Shown in pieces: positions 9,543 to 18,858 of a stretch of 64,000 nt of DNA (positions are counted from its first letter, which is position 1; each line of letters starts with the position of its first letter). Both the position numbers and the translations under genes were made by a program. The DNA is from Curvibacter sp. (GTDB lineage Bacteria > Pseudomonadota > Gammaproteobacteria > Burkholderiales > Burkholderiaceae_C), in NCBI GenBank assembly GCA_020621965.1, contig JAHRYV010000001.1:62001-126000 (forward strand), written 5' to 3'. The notes under the pieces were generated by a model, which ran no database searches, was not told where the DNA came from, and worked only from the letters and a program-made list of their open reading frames with translations.

Positions 9543-10700
9543 TCAGCCGCCGGTGCGCTGCGGCATGATGTGGATCCCCTGCAAGGGGATCTGCACCACC
9601 AGTTTCCCCCCGACCACGGCCTGCAGGCGCCTGAGTTGCGCAGTCGACAGGTTCAGCGTCAGTTTTTCCGCCGGCAGTTGTTCGGGCACCAGCGTGCACA
9701 GGCTGGTTTCGCCCAGCGCCAGCGTTTCCCGCAGTTCGCAGACCAGCCAGTTCGACGGTTCGCCCGCCGGCCGGGGCGCATCGGGCGCGTGCACGTCCAC
9801 ATGTGCGCCGACCAGCACCCAGGTCACGGCCACGCCGTCGTCCAGGCGATGCTTGTCGATCACCTGCAGCGCCAGCGCCCGACCGCTGCCGTCTTCCCAG
9901 ACCAGTACCCCGGTATCACCGTCTCGGCGCTGAAACCGTCCACGGAAATGATTCTGGATGCCCACCAGGTCGGCCACCCGGGCGTTGCGCGGGCTGGAAA
10001 ACACCCGCTCGGGCGGGCCGCTTTGCAGGGTCTGGCCGGCGTCCACGATCACCACCCGGTCGGCCAGGCGGCGCGCCTCGGCCAGATCATGGGTGACCAG
10101 CACCATGGGCGTGGAGACCTCCTGGCGCAGGACCGCCAGTTCGCGGTAAAGCGTCTGGCGCGTCGGCGCATCGACGGCGGAAAAGGGCTCGTCCAGCAGC
10201 AGCACGCCGGGGCGCTGCGTGCCACCGTCCAAGGGACGGGTGATGCGGCGCAGGGCGCGGGCCAGCGCCACGCGCTGCTGCTGGCCGCCGGAGAGCTGGG
10301 CAGGCCGGCGCTGCTCCAGCCCGGCGAGCCCCAGCCGCTCGAACAGCGCACGCAAGGAGGCGTCGTGCCGGATGTCCAGGCTGGACGGGCAGGCCACGGC
10401 GACGTTCTGCAGCGCGCTCAGATGCGGAAACAGCGCATAGTGCTGGAACACCAGACCGACGCGGCGCTGCTGCGGCGTCAGGTGCACGGCGCGGGCACTG
10501 TCGAACCAGACTTCGTCACCGACCTGCACCGTGCCGGCGAGTTGCGGCGCCCGCAGCAGACCGGCCACGGCGCGCAGCAACGAGGTCTTGCCGCTGCCCG
10601 AGGGGCCGACCAGAGCGATCAGCTCGCCGGCCGCGCACTCGAACTCGGCGGCCAGCGGGATCGGCGCCGCATTGTGCAGACGGACCTGCAGACTGGGCAT
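9543..10700 (-). CDS. modC: Molybdate ABC transporter ATP-binding protein
   Basis: The 385-residue ABC ATPase has Walker A GPSGSGKTS (about 33-41), a Q-loop in VFQHYALFP, signature LSGGQQQRVALARAL, Walker B VLLLDEPF and the H-switch in LVTHDLAEA. The last approximately 130 residues form the C-terminal regulatory/TOBE region seen in ModC/CysA-type importers. Molybdate specificity is inferred from its partners: it overlaps the permease gene modB by one base (TGATG) and modA is next upstream. It powers import of molybdate (possibly tungstate) for molybdenum cofactor enzymes. Confidence 0.9.
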   Translation of the reverse strand: MPSLQVRLHNAAPIPLAAEFECAAGELIALVGPSGSGKTSLLRAVAGLLRAPQLAGTVQVGDEVWFDSARAVHLTPQQRRVGLVFQHYALFPHLSALQNVAVACPSSLDIRHDASLRALFERLGLAGLEQRRPAQLSGGQQQRVALARALRRITRPLDGGTQRPGVLLLDEPFSAVDAPTRQTLYRELAVLRQEVSTPMVLVTHDLAEARRLADRVVIVDAGQTLQSGPPERVFSSPRNARVADLVGIQNHFRGRFQRRDGDTGVLVWEDGSGRALALQVIDKHRLDDGVAVTWVLVGAHVDVHAPDAPRPAGEPSNWLVCELRETLALGETSLCTLVPEQLPAEKLTLNLSTAQLRRLQAVVGGKLVVQIPLQGIHIMPQRTGG

Positions 10701-11380
10701 CAGCGCTCCTGCAGGCTGCGCGCGCCGGCTTGGCGGCGGTCGGCGGCAAAAACGAGGGCCAGCGCCAGCAGCGACAACAGCACCAGCGCCAGCGCCATGC
10801 TGTGCGCCCCCGCCAGGTCGAAGGCCTGGACCCGGTCGTAGACGGCCACGCTCAGCGTGCGGGTCTCGCCCGGGATGCTGCCGCCCACCATCAGGACCAC
10901 GCCGAATTCGCCCAGGGTGTGGGCCACGGTCAGCGCCACACCGGCCAGCAGGCCGGGCCAGGCCAGCGGCAGTTCGATGCGCCAGAAGGTCTGCCAGACG
11001 CTCAGGCCGCTGACCCAGGCCGCTTCGCGCAAGCTGTTTGGCAACGCCGCGAAGGCGCGCTGGATGGGTTGCACCATGAAGGGCAGGTTGACCAGCAGAC
11101 TGGCCAGCAGCAGGCCTTCAAAGCTGAACACCAGCTGCAGGCCCAGCCCCTGCGCCAGCCAGGCGCCCAGCGCCGAGCCCTGGCCGAAGGCCAGCAGCAG
11201 ATAGAAACCGATCACGGTGGGGGGCAGCAGCAGCGGCAGCATCAGCAGCGCCTCCACCAGCGGTTTGCCACGCCGGCTGGTCAGCGCCAGCCAGCGCGCC
11301 AGCAGCAGGCCCGGCGGCAGCAGCAGCAACGCCGTGGCCGCGGCGAGCAGCAGGGAGACACGGGCGGCCTGGTAATCCAT
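10700..11380 (-). CDS. modB: Molybdate ABC transporter permease
   Basis: The 226-residue inner-membrane protein has five or six hydrophobic helices and the EAA-type loop that docks the ATPase (SLREAAWVSGLSVWQTFWRIELPLAWPGLL quoted in part: EAAWVSGLSVWQTFWRIELP). LGEFGVVLMVGG is characteristic of ModB/CysT permeases. The track ORF extends to 11797 into modA, but MDYQAARVSLLLAAATALLLL is the natural start and leaves a 38-base gap to the modA stop. It is translationally coupled to modC. Confidence 0.92.
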   Translation of the reverse strand: MDYQAARVSLLLAAATALLLLPPGLLLARWLALTSRRGKPLVEALLMLPLLLPPTVIGFYLLLAFGQGSALGAWLAQGLGLQLVFSFEGLLLASLLVNLPFMVQPIQRAFAALPNSLREAAWVSGLSVWQTFWRIELPLAWPGLLAGVALTVAHTLGEFGVVLMVGGSIPGETRTLSVAVYDRVQAFDLAGAHSMALALVLLSLLALALVFAADRRQAGARSLQER

Positions 11381-11418
11381 GCGGCGAATTATGGGGCGCT
11401 GGCGCCGCTTGCGGCCGC

Positions 11419-12213
11419 TCAGACCACGAAGCCGTAGCGCTGGAACACGACGCGCGCCGCCGGACTCTGCAGATACTCGTACAGGCGCTGCGCGCCGGCC
11501 GGAGCGTGCTGGAGCAGCACCATGCGCTGGTGCAGCGGCGCATGCAGCTGTTCCGGCAGAAGCTGATGGCGGGCGTGGCGGGCGACTTCCGGCGCCAACG
11601 CCAGCGCCAGTGCCGTGATGCCCGCCTGGGCAGCGCCCGTGGTGACGAACTGGGTGGTCTGGGCGATGTTCTCGCCCAGCACCAGCTTGGGCCGCACCAG
11701 CTCCCACAGGCCGAGTTTCTCCAGCGCCTGCCGGGCGGCGCGGCCGTAGGGTGCGTGCTCCGGATGGGCGATGGCGAACTTGTGGATGCTCGCCCAAGCC
11801 GCGCGCAGGCCCTGGAGCTCGGGATCGAGCGTCAGGCGCGAGCCTTGCCGTACCAGCAGGGCAAGGCGCCCCTGGCCGTAGACCACGCCGCGGTCGCGGC
11901 CTCCATCCGGCAGGGCACGGGTCAGCCCGGCCTGGGCCAGTTGCAGCACCCAGGCTTCGTCGGCCGACATGAACAGGTGGACCGGCAGCCCCTGGCGGAT
12001 CTGGCGCGTGAAATTGCCCGAGGAACCGAAACTGGCTTCCACGATGAGGCCGGTCTCGCGCTGAAAGCCGTCGAGCAAGGGCGCCAGCACAAACTGCAGG
12101 TCACTGGCTGCGGCCAGCCGGATCACCGGCTCGCGGGCTGACGCCGGTCGTGCCGGCAGCAGCGGCCCCGCCAGCCACAGCGCGCTGGCCAGCACGGAGG
12201 TTCTACGGCGCAT
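11419..12213 (-). CDS. modA: Molybdate ABC transporter substrate-binding protein
   Basis: The 264-residue periplasmic protein has an N-terminal signal peptide (MRRRTSVLASALWLAGPLLPA...ASA). The mature start IRLAAASDLQFVLAPL and FGSSGNF contain the serine-rich oxyanion-binding loops of ModA, and AQTTQFVTTGAAQAGI is the corresponding C-terminal-lobe motif. It captures molybdate and delivers it to ModBC. First gene of modABC, divergent from pckG across an AT-richer region with palindromes. The track ORF start at 12378 is too far upstream; the ATG at 12213 begins the signal peptide. Confidence 0.92.
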   Translation of the reverse strand: MRRRTSVLASALWLAGPLLPARPASAREPVIRLAAASDLQFVLAPLLDGFQRETGLIVEASFGSSGNFTRQIRQGLPVHLFMSADEAWVLQLAQAGLTRALPDGGRDRGVVYGQGRLALLVRQGSRLTLDPELQGLRAAWASIHKFAIAHPEHAPYGRAARQALEKLGLWELVRPKLVLGENIAQTTQFVTTGAAQAGITALALALAPEVARHARHQLLPEQLHAPLHQRMVLLQHAPAGAQRLYEYLQSPAARVVFQRYGFVV

Positions 12214-12246
12214 GACGGCGGGTCCATTTCGGCTGGTTTTGGCTGC

Positions 12247-12272
12247 GCATAATGTTATGCATGTTTTGCATA
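12247..12272. promoter_or_regulatory. Overlapping palindromes between modA and pckG, candidate operator
   Basis: GCATAATGTTATGC (12247-12260) has 6-bp perfect arms with a 2-bp centre, and TATGCATGTTTTGCATA (12256-12272) has 6-bp perfect arms with a 5-bp spacer. The two overlap. They sit 34 bases upstream of modA in the divergent modA/pckG region. They do not match the E. coli ModE consensus as I know it. A repressor or activator site for either gene is inferred. Confidence 0.45.
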
Positions 12273-12441
12273 GATTTCGTCCGTAACACGGTGGTAACAC
12301 GGAATCAAGTTCATACAATGGCCCGCACTGCAGGCCGCGAACACCCATGGCGCGGCTTGACGGAGTGCGTTTTTCCAAACCGGTCCGGGCCTGTGCCCAG
12401 GGGTCGGGTTCGAAAAGATCACAACTACCTGGAGCTTATAT

Positions 12442-14314
12442 ATGAATTCTCCCGTGATGCAGGGCATCAACCTGAACGCCCCCAGCCATGTGAAGCATGC
12501 CCGCCTGCTGGCCTGGGTCGCCGACATGGCGGCCCTGTGCAAGCCCGACGCCATCTACTGGTGTGACGGCAGCGACGAAGAATACAAGCGCCTGTGCGAC
12601 CAGCTGGTCCAGGCCGGCACCTTCACCCGCCTCAACGAAGCCAAGCGGCCCAACAGCTTCCTGTGCCGCTCGGATGCCAGCGACGTGGCCCGCGTGGAAG
12701 ACCGCACCTTCATCTGCTCGGCCCGCAAAGACGACGCCGGCCCGACCAACAACTGGGTCGAACCGACCGAGATGCGCGCACTGCTGCAATACGGCACGGC
12801 CGACGGCAAACCCGCCCTCTTCAACGGCTGCATGAAGGGCCGCACCATGTATGTGGTGCCCTTCTCCATGGGCCCGCTGGGCAGCGACATCGCCCACATC
12901 GGCGTGGAGCTGTCCGACAGCGCCTATGTCGCAGTCAACATGAAGCTCATGACCCGCATGGGCCGCGCCGTCTATGACGTGCTGGGCACCGACGGCGACT
13001 TCGTGCCGGCCATGCACACCGTGGGCGCGCCGCTGCAGCCGGGCCAGCAGGACAGCAAGTGGCCCTGCAACCAGACCAAGTACATCGTGCACTACCCCGA
13101 GACACGCGAAATCTGGTCCTACGGCTCGGGCTACGGCGGCAACGCCCTGCTGGGCAAGAAGTGCTTCGCGCTGCGCATCGCCTCCAACATGGGCCGCGAC
13201 GAAGGCTGGCTGGCCGAGCACATGCTGATCCTGGGCGTGACCAGCCCCAAGGGCAAGAAGTACCACGTCGCGGCGGCTTTCCCCAGCGCCTGCGGCAAGA
13301 CCAACTTCTCCATGCTGGTGCCGCCCAAGGGCTTCGAAGGCTGGAAGGTCACGACCATCGGCGACGACATCGCCTGGGTCAAGCCGGGCAACGACGGCCG
13401 CATGTACGCCATCAATCCGGAAGCCGGCTACTTCGGCGTGGCCCCCGGCACCAACTACAAGACCAACCCGAACTGCATGGAGTCGCTCAAGAGCGACGTG
13501 ATCTACACCAACGTCGCGCTGACGGACGACGGCGACATCTGGTGGGAAGGCATGGACGGTGAGCCGCCGGCGCACGCCATCGACTGGCAGGGCAAGGACT
13601 GGACGCCGCAGCTCGCCAAGGAAACCGGCGCCAAGGCCGCCCATCCGAACTCGCGCTTCACCGTGGCCGCCACCAACAACCCGGCCCTGGACCCCGAGTG
13701 GGACAACCCCAAGGGCGTGACCATCGACGCCTTCATCTTCGGCGGCCGCCGCTCCAACACGGTGCCGCTGGTGACCGAGGCCCGCAACTGGGTGAAGGTG
13801 TCTACATAGCGCACCATGGGTTCGAACCACGGCGGCCATCATCGGCCAGCAGGGTGTGGTGCGCCGCGATCCGTTCGCCATGCTGCCCTTCACCGGTTAC
13901 CACATGGGCGACTACTTCCAGCACTGGCTCAACCTGGGCGAGAAGGTCGCGGCCAAGGGTGGCCGCCTGCCCTCCATCTTCACGACCAACTGGTTCCGCA
14001 AGGGTGAGGACGGCAAGTTCGTCTGGCCCGGTTACGGCGAGAACATGCGCGTGCTCAAGTGGATGATCGATCGCATCGAGGACGAGGTCCAGGGCAAGGA
14101 GCACTTCTATGGCCTGACGCCGAGCTATGAAGAGGTCAACTGGAAGGGCCTTGAGTTCACGCCGGAACAGTTCCACGCCGTCACCAGCATCGACAAGGCC
14201 CAGTGGCTGGCCGAGCTCAAGCTGCACGACGCGCTGTTCGACCAGATCGACGCCCGGCTGCCCAAGGCCCTGCGCGACACCCGCGCACGCATCGAGAAGC
14301 TGCTGACCGCCTGA
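12442..14314 (+). pseudogene. pckG: Phosphoenolpyruvate carboxykinase (GTP), frameshifted, probably by sequence error
   Basis: GTP-type PEPCK converts oxaloacetate to PEP in gluconeogenesis. The first 452 residues are intact and include the kinase loop [13 protein letters not shown] (about 280) with the reactive cysteine of the GTP family. At 13797 the frame breaks and hits TAG at 13807; the rest (VVRRDPFAMLPFTGYHM...KLLTA) resumes in another frame from about 13840 and ends normally at 14314. Restoring one base in each of five short runs (GG, GG, CC, GG, AA between 13797 and 13828) rebuilds GVYIAATMGSETTAA, the expected family sequence, and net minus 5 fits the observed frame change exactly. 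No codon besides this stretch looks damaged. A bidirectional terminator follows. Confidence 0.9.
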
Positions 14315-14349
14315 CCCCGCCCGCCGGCGCAGGGCGCCGGCGGGGAATG

Positions 14350-14379
14350 AAAAAAGCCACCGCATGCGGTGGCTTTTTT
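14350..14379. terminator. Bidirectional rho-independent terminator
   Basis: A perfect palindrome GCCACCGCATGCGGTGGC is flanked by A6 on the left and T6 on the right, so it can terminate pckG (plus strand) and the convergent gene at 14406-14828 (minus strand). Confidence 0.9.
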
Positions 14380-14405
14380 GTGGGCGGTGGAAGTCCGCGC
14401 TACGC

Positions 14406-14828
14406 TCAGGCTTCCTGGCGGGTGCGCGCTGCACGCAGGTCAGCCATCACGCGCGGGTCCTTGCTGGCCAGATCCCAGAGGCGCTCGTCGGCGCGGCGCC
14501 GTGCGAGACGCTGCGACCAATTGTCCAGGCCTACCGTCAGTCGGGCTGCCAAGCTGCGGGCCGTCGGCGCCAGCAGGGCAAAGGCGGCGAAGCCGATGGC
14601 CCAGAGCAAGACCCAGGCAGCCAGCAGGTGGCCATCAGCCCAGGTGTCCATCAACTGGTCGGCCACGACCACCAGCGCCGCCACCATGGCCACCAGCAAC
14701 ACGGCAGCCAGACCACGGGTTTCCGTCAAGCCCTTGCGCAGGCTCTTGAACGTCTGGGCCACGCCTTCAAAACGGCCCACGGCCGGATGACGGGTCGGAT
14801 ACTCGATATGGACAAAGTTGCGATTCAT
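14406..14828 (-). CDS. Hypothetical inner-membrane protein with two transmembrane helices
   Basis: The 140-residue protein starts MNRNFVHIEYPTRHPAVGRFE behind a strong AGGAGG site (start at 14828, not the upstream one of the track). Two hydrophobic helices follow (about residues 45-63 and 70-88), then a charged, Arg-rich C-terminal tail (SQRLARRRADERLWDLASKDPRV). This layout resembles small membrane proteins of holin-like or stress-envelope type, but I cannot assign a family. It is divergent from the LysR regulator at 14947, which may control it, and convergent with pckG. Confidence 0.65.
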   Translation of the reverse strand: MNRNFVHIEYPTRHPAVGRFEGVAQTFKSLRKGLTETRGLAAVLLVAMVAALVVVADQLMDTWADGHLLAAWVLLWAIGFAAFALLAPTARSLAARLTVGLDNWSQRLARRRADERLWDLASKDPRVMADLRAARTRQEA

Positions 14829-14946
14829 GGTGACCTCCTGAGAAACATATTTGCTGCAATGCCGCAATATTAGGGTTTCCACTACTGCGCTACAACTTTA
14901 TATTGCTTATGCGGTACATTCACTGTAGTGATGATAGGAGGCTGGC

Positions 14947-15924
14947 ATGGCCGAACTCAATTTCCGCACCCTGGACCTGAACCTGCTGCGCGTCTTCAAC
15001 GAGGTGATGACCGAGCGCAGCCTGACAAAGGCTGCCAGCAAGCTGGCGCTCACTCAGCCTGCGGTCAGCAATGCCCTGCGGCGCCTGCGCGAAGCCGTGG
15101 GGGACGACCTGCTGCGCCGCAGTGGCCACGGCCTGGAGCCGACACCGCGCGCCCTGGCCCTGTGGCCCACGGTGCAGCACGCCTTGCGCCAGCTGCAGGA
15201 CTCGCTGGCGCCGGCCAGCTTCGTGCCGGCACAGGCCACCAGCACTTTCGTGCTGGCCATGGCCGACGCCACGGCCGCCGAGCTGATCCCCGGCCTGATC
15301 GCGGTGCTCGACCGCGAGGCCCCGGGGGTGACCATCCGCGTGGTGCCGCTGACCACCCGCGACCCGCGTCGTATGCTCATCGACGAAGCGGCCGACATGG
15401 CCATCGGCTATTTCCCGGCGGTGATGGCGGCCCTGACCGCGCAGGCCCAGGCCGGTGAGACCGTGCCCTTCGAACACCAGCGGCTCTACCTGAGCAAATA
15501 CGTCTGCGTGATGCGGCGCGACCATCCCCTGGCCGACGTGGAGCTGACGCTGGACCGCTATTGCGACGCGCGCCATCTGCTGGTCAGCTTCTCGGGCCGC
15601 CCCTACGGCTTCATCGACCAGGCCTTGGGCTCCTTGGGTCGCGAGCGCCACATCGTGCTGACCGTCAACCAGTTCTTCACTGCCGGGCGCGTGGTCGCCA
15701 CCTCCGACCTGCTGACCGTGCTGCCGCGTCACTTCGTCAGCGTCACGGGCATCGCCGATCAGCTGGTCCTGCGCGAGCTGCCTTTCCCGGTGCCGGCCGT
15801 ACACGTCGACGCGCTGTGGCACCGGCGCATGCAGACCAACGCCGCGCATGCCTGGCTGCGCGAGGTGGTATCGCGCCTGCCGCGGCAGCGGGCGCGCGAC
15901 CACCTGGGTGTCCTGGACGTTTAG
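14947..15924 (+). CDS. LysR-family transcriptional regulator
   Basis: The 325-residue regulator has the LysR winged helix at residues 8-67 (LDLNLLRVFNEVMTERSLTKAA...LTQPAVSNALRRLRE) and a PBP2-like effector domain after about residue 95. The N-terminal helix with NLLRVF and the domain resemble the NodD/LinR/PcpR-type branch (long conserved DPRRMLIDEAADMAIG), which often senses aromatic compounds; that is family inference. An ATAGGAGG site precedes the ATG. It is divergent from the two-helix membrane protein gene. Its target is unknown; divergent control of the neighbour is the default guess. Confidence 0.88.
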   Translation: MAELNFRTLDLNLLRVFNEVMTERSLTKAASKLALTQPAVSNALRRLREAVGDDLLRRSGHGLEPTPRALALWPTVQHALRQLQDSLAPASFVPAQATSTFVLAMADATAAELIPGLIAVLDREAPGVTIRVVPLTTRDPRRMLIDEAADMAIGYFPAVMAALTAQAQAGETVPFEHQRLYLSKYVCVMRRDHPLADVELTLDRYCDARHLLVSFSGRPYGFIDQALGSLGRERHIVLTVNQFFTAGRVVATSDLLTVLPRHFVSVTGIADQLVLRELPFPVPAVHVDALWHRRMQTNAAHAWLREVVSRLPRQRARDHLGVLDV

Positions 15925-16041
15925 ACCTGCTGGCGCCGTGGCTACTACGTAGTACCCCTTCTTTTTGCGCTGCGCCCATCGCGCATAGGATTGCGCGGGT
16001 TGACGATAAACTCCCTTACACCGAAAAGAAAGGAAACCACC

Positions 16042-16464
16042 ATGAAGATTCTTCTCGCCGTCGATGGCAGCGAATACACCAAGAAGATGCTGGCCTACCT
16101 GACCACGCATGAGAGCCTGTTCAGCGCCAACAACAGCTACACCATCTTTACGGCCCAGCCCCAGCTGCCCCCCCGCGCGCGCGCCGCGGTCGGCAAGGAA
16201 GTCGTCGACAACTACCACACCGAAGAGGCCGAGAAGATCATCGGCCCGGTGTCCAAATTCCTGGCCCGCCACGGCATCGACGCCAAGAGCCAGTGGAAAG
16301 TCGGCCACGCCGGCGAGACCATTGCTAAGGCCGCCGAGTCCGGCAAATTCGATCTGGTGGTGATGGGTTCGCACGGCCACAGCGCCCTGGGCAACCTGGT
16401 GCTGGGTTCGGTCGCCACGCAAGTGCTGGCGCATTGCTCGGTGCCGGTGCTGCTGGTGCGCTGA
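16042..16464 (+). CDS. Universal stress protein (UspA family)
   Basis: This 140-residue single-domain Usp begins MKILLAVDGSEYTKKML. The ATP-binding motif G-x2-G-x9-G-S is present as GSHGHSALGNLVLGSV (about residues 109-124), so it belongs to the nucleotide-binding branch. The start at 16042 follows AAAGGAAA; the track start at 15991 is unlikely. Usp proteins are cytoplasmic and induced by stress or growth arrest. It stands alone between LysR and a convergent M14 peptidase. Confidence 0.92.
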   Translation: MKILLAVDGSEYTKKMLAYLTTHESLFSANNSYTIFTAQPQLPPRARAAVGKEVVDNYHTEEAEKIIGPVSKFLARHGIDAKSQWKVGHAGETIAKAAESGKFDLVVMGSHGHSALGNLVLGSVATQVLAHCSVPVLLVR

Positions 16465-16510
16465 CACCCAGCCGCCGACGTCGCGCCGCCGGTGCCGGCG
16501 CGCGACGTCT

Positions 16511-17359
16511 TCAGTGCTGCGACAGGCGGGTGTCCGCTTCGGCCATGACGCCGGCCAGCGTCACCCCCATCCATTGGTGCAGATCCGCCCACATGCGCTG
16601 GATCTCCACATTACGCGGCGTCAGCAGCGCACTGGGCAGCTCGATCGTCACCACCGGCATGCCCTGGTGCACCCCGCCGTAGTTGCCCAGCGAGCCGGGA
16701 AACACCCCCAGCTGATCCAGGTAGAGCCGCCCCAGCCGCCGCGGCGGCGTGGTCGGGCCGTCGAAATCGAGGATGCCGTAAGGCGCGTGGATGCTGACGA
16801 TCAGGTTGGGCCGAAAGCGCTGCATCTCGTCGTGCAGAAAACGGGTTTCGGGTTCGCTCAGCGGCGTGCGGCCCGGCCAGCGCCGCGGGTCCTTGCGGGT
16901 GCGCTTTTCCCAGTAGTAGACGGAATCACGCTCCCAGTTGGGCGTGGGGAAGTTGCGATTCAGATCGACGCCGTTGGCGTTGACCCGCCGCGCCGGCTTG
17001 TCGAACAGGCCGTCGGGATTGAGCGCCGGAATGAAACGCCAGTGGATGGGCTCCCCGGCGTCCTGCGCCAGCCGGATCCAGTGCAGCGCCACCGAGGCGG
17101 AGGAGAGCTCGTCGCCGTGCATGCCGCCGATCACCAGCACCCGCAGGCGCGGCGCCGCCGCCTGCACGTCGCGCGTGTAGATCGTCCGCCCCTTGACGCT
17201 GCGCCCCTCGCCGGGCTGCAGGCCCGCCGTCTGACACAGGGTCCAGCTCACATTGGGCAAGCGCGCGTAAAACTCGTCACAGGCCCGGCCGCCAGCGTGG
17301 ACCGCCGTGCCCAGCAACAGCGTCATGACGCCGGCCGCCATCCATTTGCAGTTAGGCAT
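16511..17359 (-). CDS. M14-family zinc carboxypeptidase, MpaA-like murein peptide amidase
   Basis: The 282-residue protein has an N-terminal signal peptide (MPNCKWMAAGVMTLLLGTAVHAGG) and the M14 zinc site: HGDE in VIGGMHGDELSSAS (His and Glu ligands), the third ligand His in IVSIHAPYG, an Arg/Asn substrate clamp in GVDLNRNFP, and the catalytic Glu in VTIELPSA. This matches the MpaA/YcjI subset that cleaves D-glutamyl-diaminopimelate in peptidoglycan turnover, here exported. Substrate assignment is by family. It is divergent from the flavin reductase gene. Confidence 0.82.
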   Translation of the reverse strand: MPNCKWMAAGVMTLLLGTAVHAGGRACDEFYARLPNVSWTLCQTAGLQPGEGRSVKGRTIYTRDVQAAAPRLRVLVIGGMHGDELSSASVALHWIRLAQDAGEPIHWRFIPALNPDGLFDKPARRVNANGVDLNRNFPTPNWERDSVYYWEKRTRKDPRRWPGRTPLSEPETRFLHDEMQRFRPNLIVSIHAPYGILDFDGPTTPPRRLGRLYLDQLGVFPGSLGNYGGVHQGMPVVTIELPSALLTPRNVEIQRMWADLHQWMGVTLAGVMAEADTRLSQH

Positions 17360-17412
17360 GGGGCCATTTTAGGGCGCCACGCCCAGGACACAAATCAGGG
17401 AAAATCGACCCC

Positions 17413-17931
17413 ATGCCCGCTACTTCCCCGGCCACGCGCGCCCGCCCGCCGAGCTTCACCCAGTCCGAATTCCGCGCCGCCCTGGGCATGTTTGCCACCG
17501 GCGTCACCATCGTCACCGCCCGCGCAGCCAACGGCAAGCTGGTCGGCCTGACCGCCAACTCCTTCAACTCGGTGTCGCTGAACCCGCCGCTGGTGCTCTG
17601 GAGCCTGGCGCGCGCGGCCGGCTCCATGGCCGTGTTCAGCGCCGGCTCGCACTACGCGATCAATGTGCTGGCGGCCGACCAGCAGGAACTGGCCCAGCGT
17701 TTTGCCGCCCGGGACGTCGACCGCTGGGCCGGCGTGGCCCACACCGAGGGCGTGGCCGGCGCGCCGCTGCTCGCGGGTGCGGCCGCCAGCTTCGAGTGCT
17801 TCAACCGCAGCCGTTATGAAGAGGGTGACCACGTGATCTTCGTCGGCGAAGTGGAGCGCTGCACCCACCGCGCCCACGCGTCGCCGCTGCTGTTTCACGG
17901 CGGTCGTTTTTACGCCGAACACCCCCTCTGA
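17413..17931 (+). CDS. Flavin reductase-like domain protein (FMN-binding split barrel)
   Basis: This 172-residue protein has the signature FATGVTIVTARAANGKLVGLTANSFNSVSLNPPLVLWSL over residues 27-65 (quoted in part: GLTANSFNSVSLNPP) of NAD(P)H:flavin oxidoreductases that supply reduced FMN/FAD to monooxygenases. No partner oxygenase is adjacent, so the client is unknown. It ends 6 bases before the EamA gene, with which it is probably cotranscribed. Confidence 0.88.
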   Translation: MPATSPATRARPPSFTQSEFRAALGMFATGVTIVTARAANGKLVGLTANSFNSVSLNPPLVLWSLARAAGSMAVFSAGSHYAINVLAADQQELAQRFAARDVDRWAGVAHTEGVAGAPLLAGAAASFECFNRSRYEEGDHVIFVGEVERCTHRAHASPLLFHGGRFYAEHPL

Positions 17932-17937
17932 TTCCTG

Positions 17938-18834
17938 ATGAGTCAACGCAAGGACCATCTCGACGGCCTGGCCGCCGGCATCCTGCTGGCCTGCTGCATG
18001 TTCTGGGGTTTCCAGCAGGTGCTGGTGAAGGCCACACTCCCCGAGCTGGCGCCGGTGTACCAGGCGGCCCTGCGTTTCGTCGGCGCGACCCTGCTGCTTT
18101 TGCTGTGGTGTCGCTGGCGCGGCGTAGCCCTGTTCGCACGCGACGGCACGCTGGGGCCCGGCCTGCTGGCCGGCGCGCTGTTCGCCGCCGAATTCGCCTG
18201 TCTGTACATCGGCCTGCAATACACCACGGCCTCGCGCCTGACGGTATTTCTCTACACCTCGCCGTTCTGGGTCGCGCTGGTGTTGCCGCTGCTGGTACGC
18301 GCCGAGCGGCTGCGCGCCGTGCAGTGGCTGGGCCTGACGCTGGCCTTCGTCGCGCTGGTGTTCGCGGTGCGTGAAAGCTTCGTGGCCCCGACGACCGAAG
18401 GCCAGTTGTTCGGCGATCTGCTGGCGCTAGCCGGCGGCCTGTCCTGGGGCCTGACCACGGTGACCATCCGCGCCACGACGCTGGCGCGCAGCTCGCCGGA
18501 GAAGCTGCTGTTCTATCAAGTCGGCGTGAGCGCGGTCACGCTGCCGCTGCTCTCGCTGGCGCTCGGTGAAAGCTGGACCTGGCGGTTCAGCGGCTTTGCC
18601 CTCACCTCGCTGCTGTTGCAGACGGTGGTCGGCGCCTTTGCCAGCTACCTGGTGTGGATGTGGATGCTGGGGCGCTACCCGGCCACCCGGATTTCGGCCT
18701 TCGCCTTCCTCACCCCCATGTTCGCGCTGCTGTTCGGCGCCCTCTGGTTGCGCGAGCCGCTCACGCCCAGCCTGTTGGCCGCGCTGGCGCTGGTCGCCTT
18801 GGGCATCGTGCTGGTGAACCGCAAACCGGGCTGA
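17938..18834 (+). CDS. DMT-superfamily (EamA) transporter
   Basis: The 298-residue membrane protein has ten predicted hydrophobic helices in two repeated EamA domains (roughly 10-145 and 160-293) with the family features MFWGFQQVLVKATLPELAP at the start and EPLTPSLLAALALVALGIVLVN at the end. The family exports amino acids, metabolites or drugs; the substrate cannot be read from sequence. It begins 6 bases after the flavin reductase stop. Confidence 0.9.
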   Translation: MSQRKDHLDGLAAGILLACCMFWGFQQVLVKATLPELAPVYQAALRFVGATLLLLLWCRWRGVALFARDGTLGPGLLAGALFAAEFACLYIGLQYTTASRLTVFLYTSPFWVALVLPLLVRAERLRAVQWLGLTLAFVALVFAVRESFVAPTTEGQLFGDLLALAGGLSWGLTTVTIRATTLARSSPEKLLFYQVGVSAVTLPLLSLALGESWTWRFSGFALTSLLLQTVVGAFASYLVWMWMLGRYPATRISAFAFLTPMFALLFGALWLREPLTPSLLAALALVALGIVLVNRKPG

Positions 18835-18858
18835 GCGGAGCGCGGCTCACCACACGCT

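Noticed and set aside
12442-12470. Riboswitch or leader peptide before pckG
   Set aside because: The leader shows no conserved fold I recognise, only a normal ribosome site and the modA-side palindromes.
13797-13810. Programmed frameshift in pckG
   Set aside because: No slippery heptamer with a stimulatory structure. Five separate base losses are needed to restore the frame, which recoding cannot explain.
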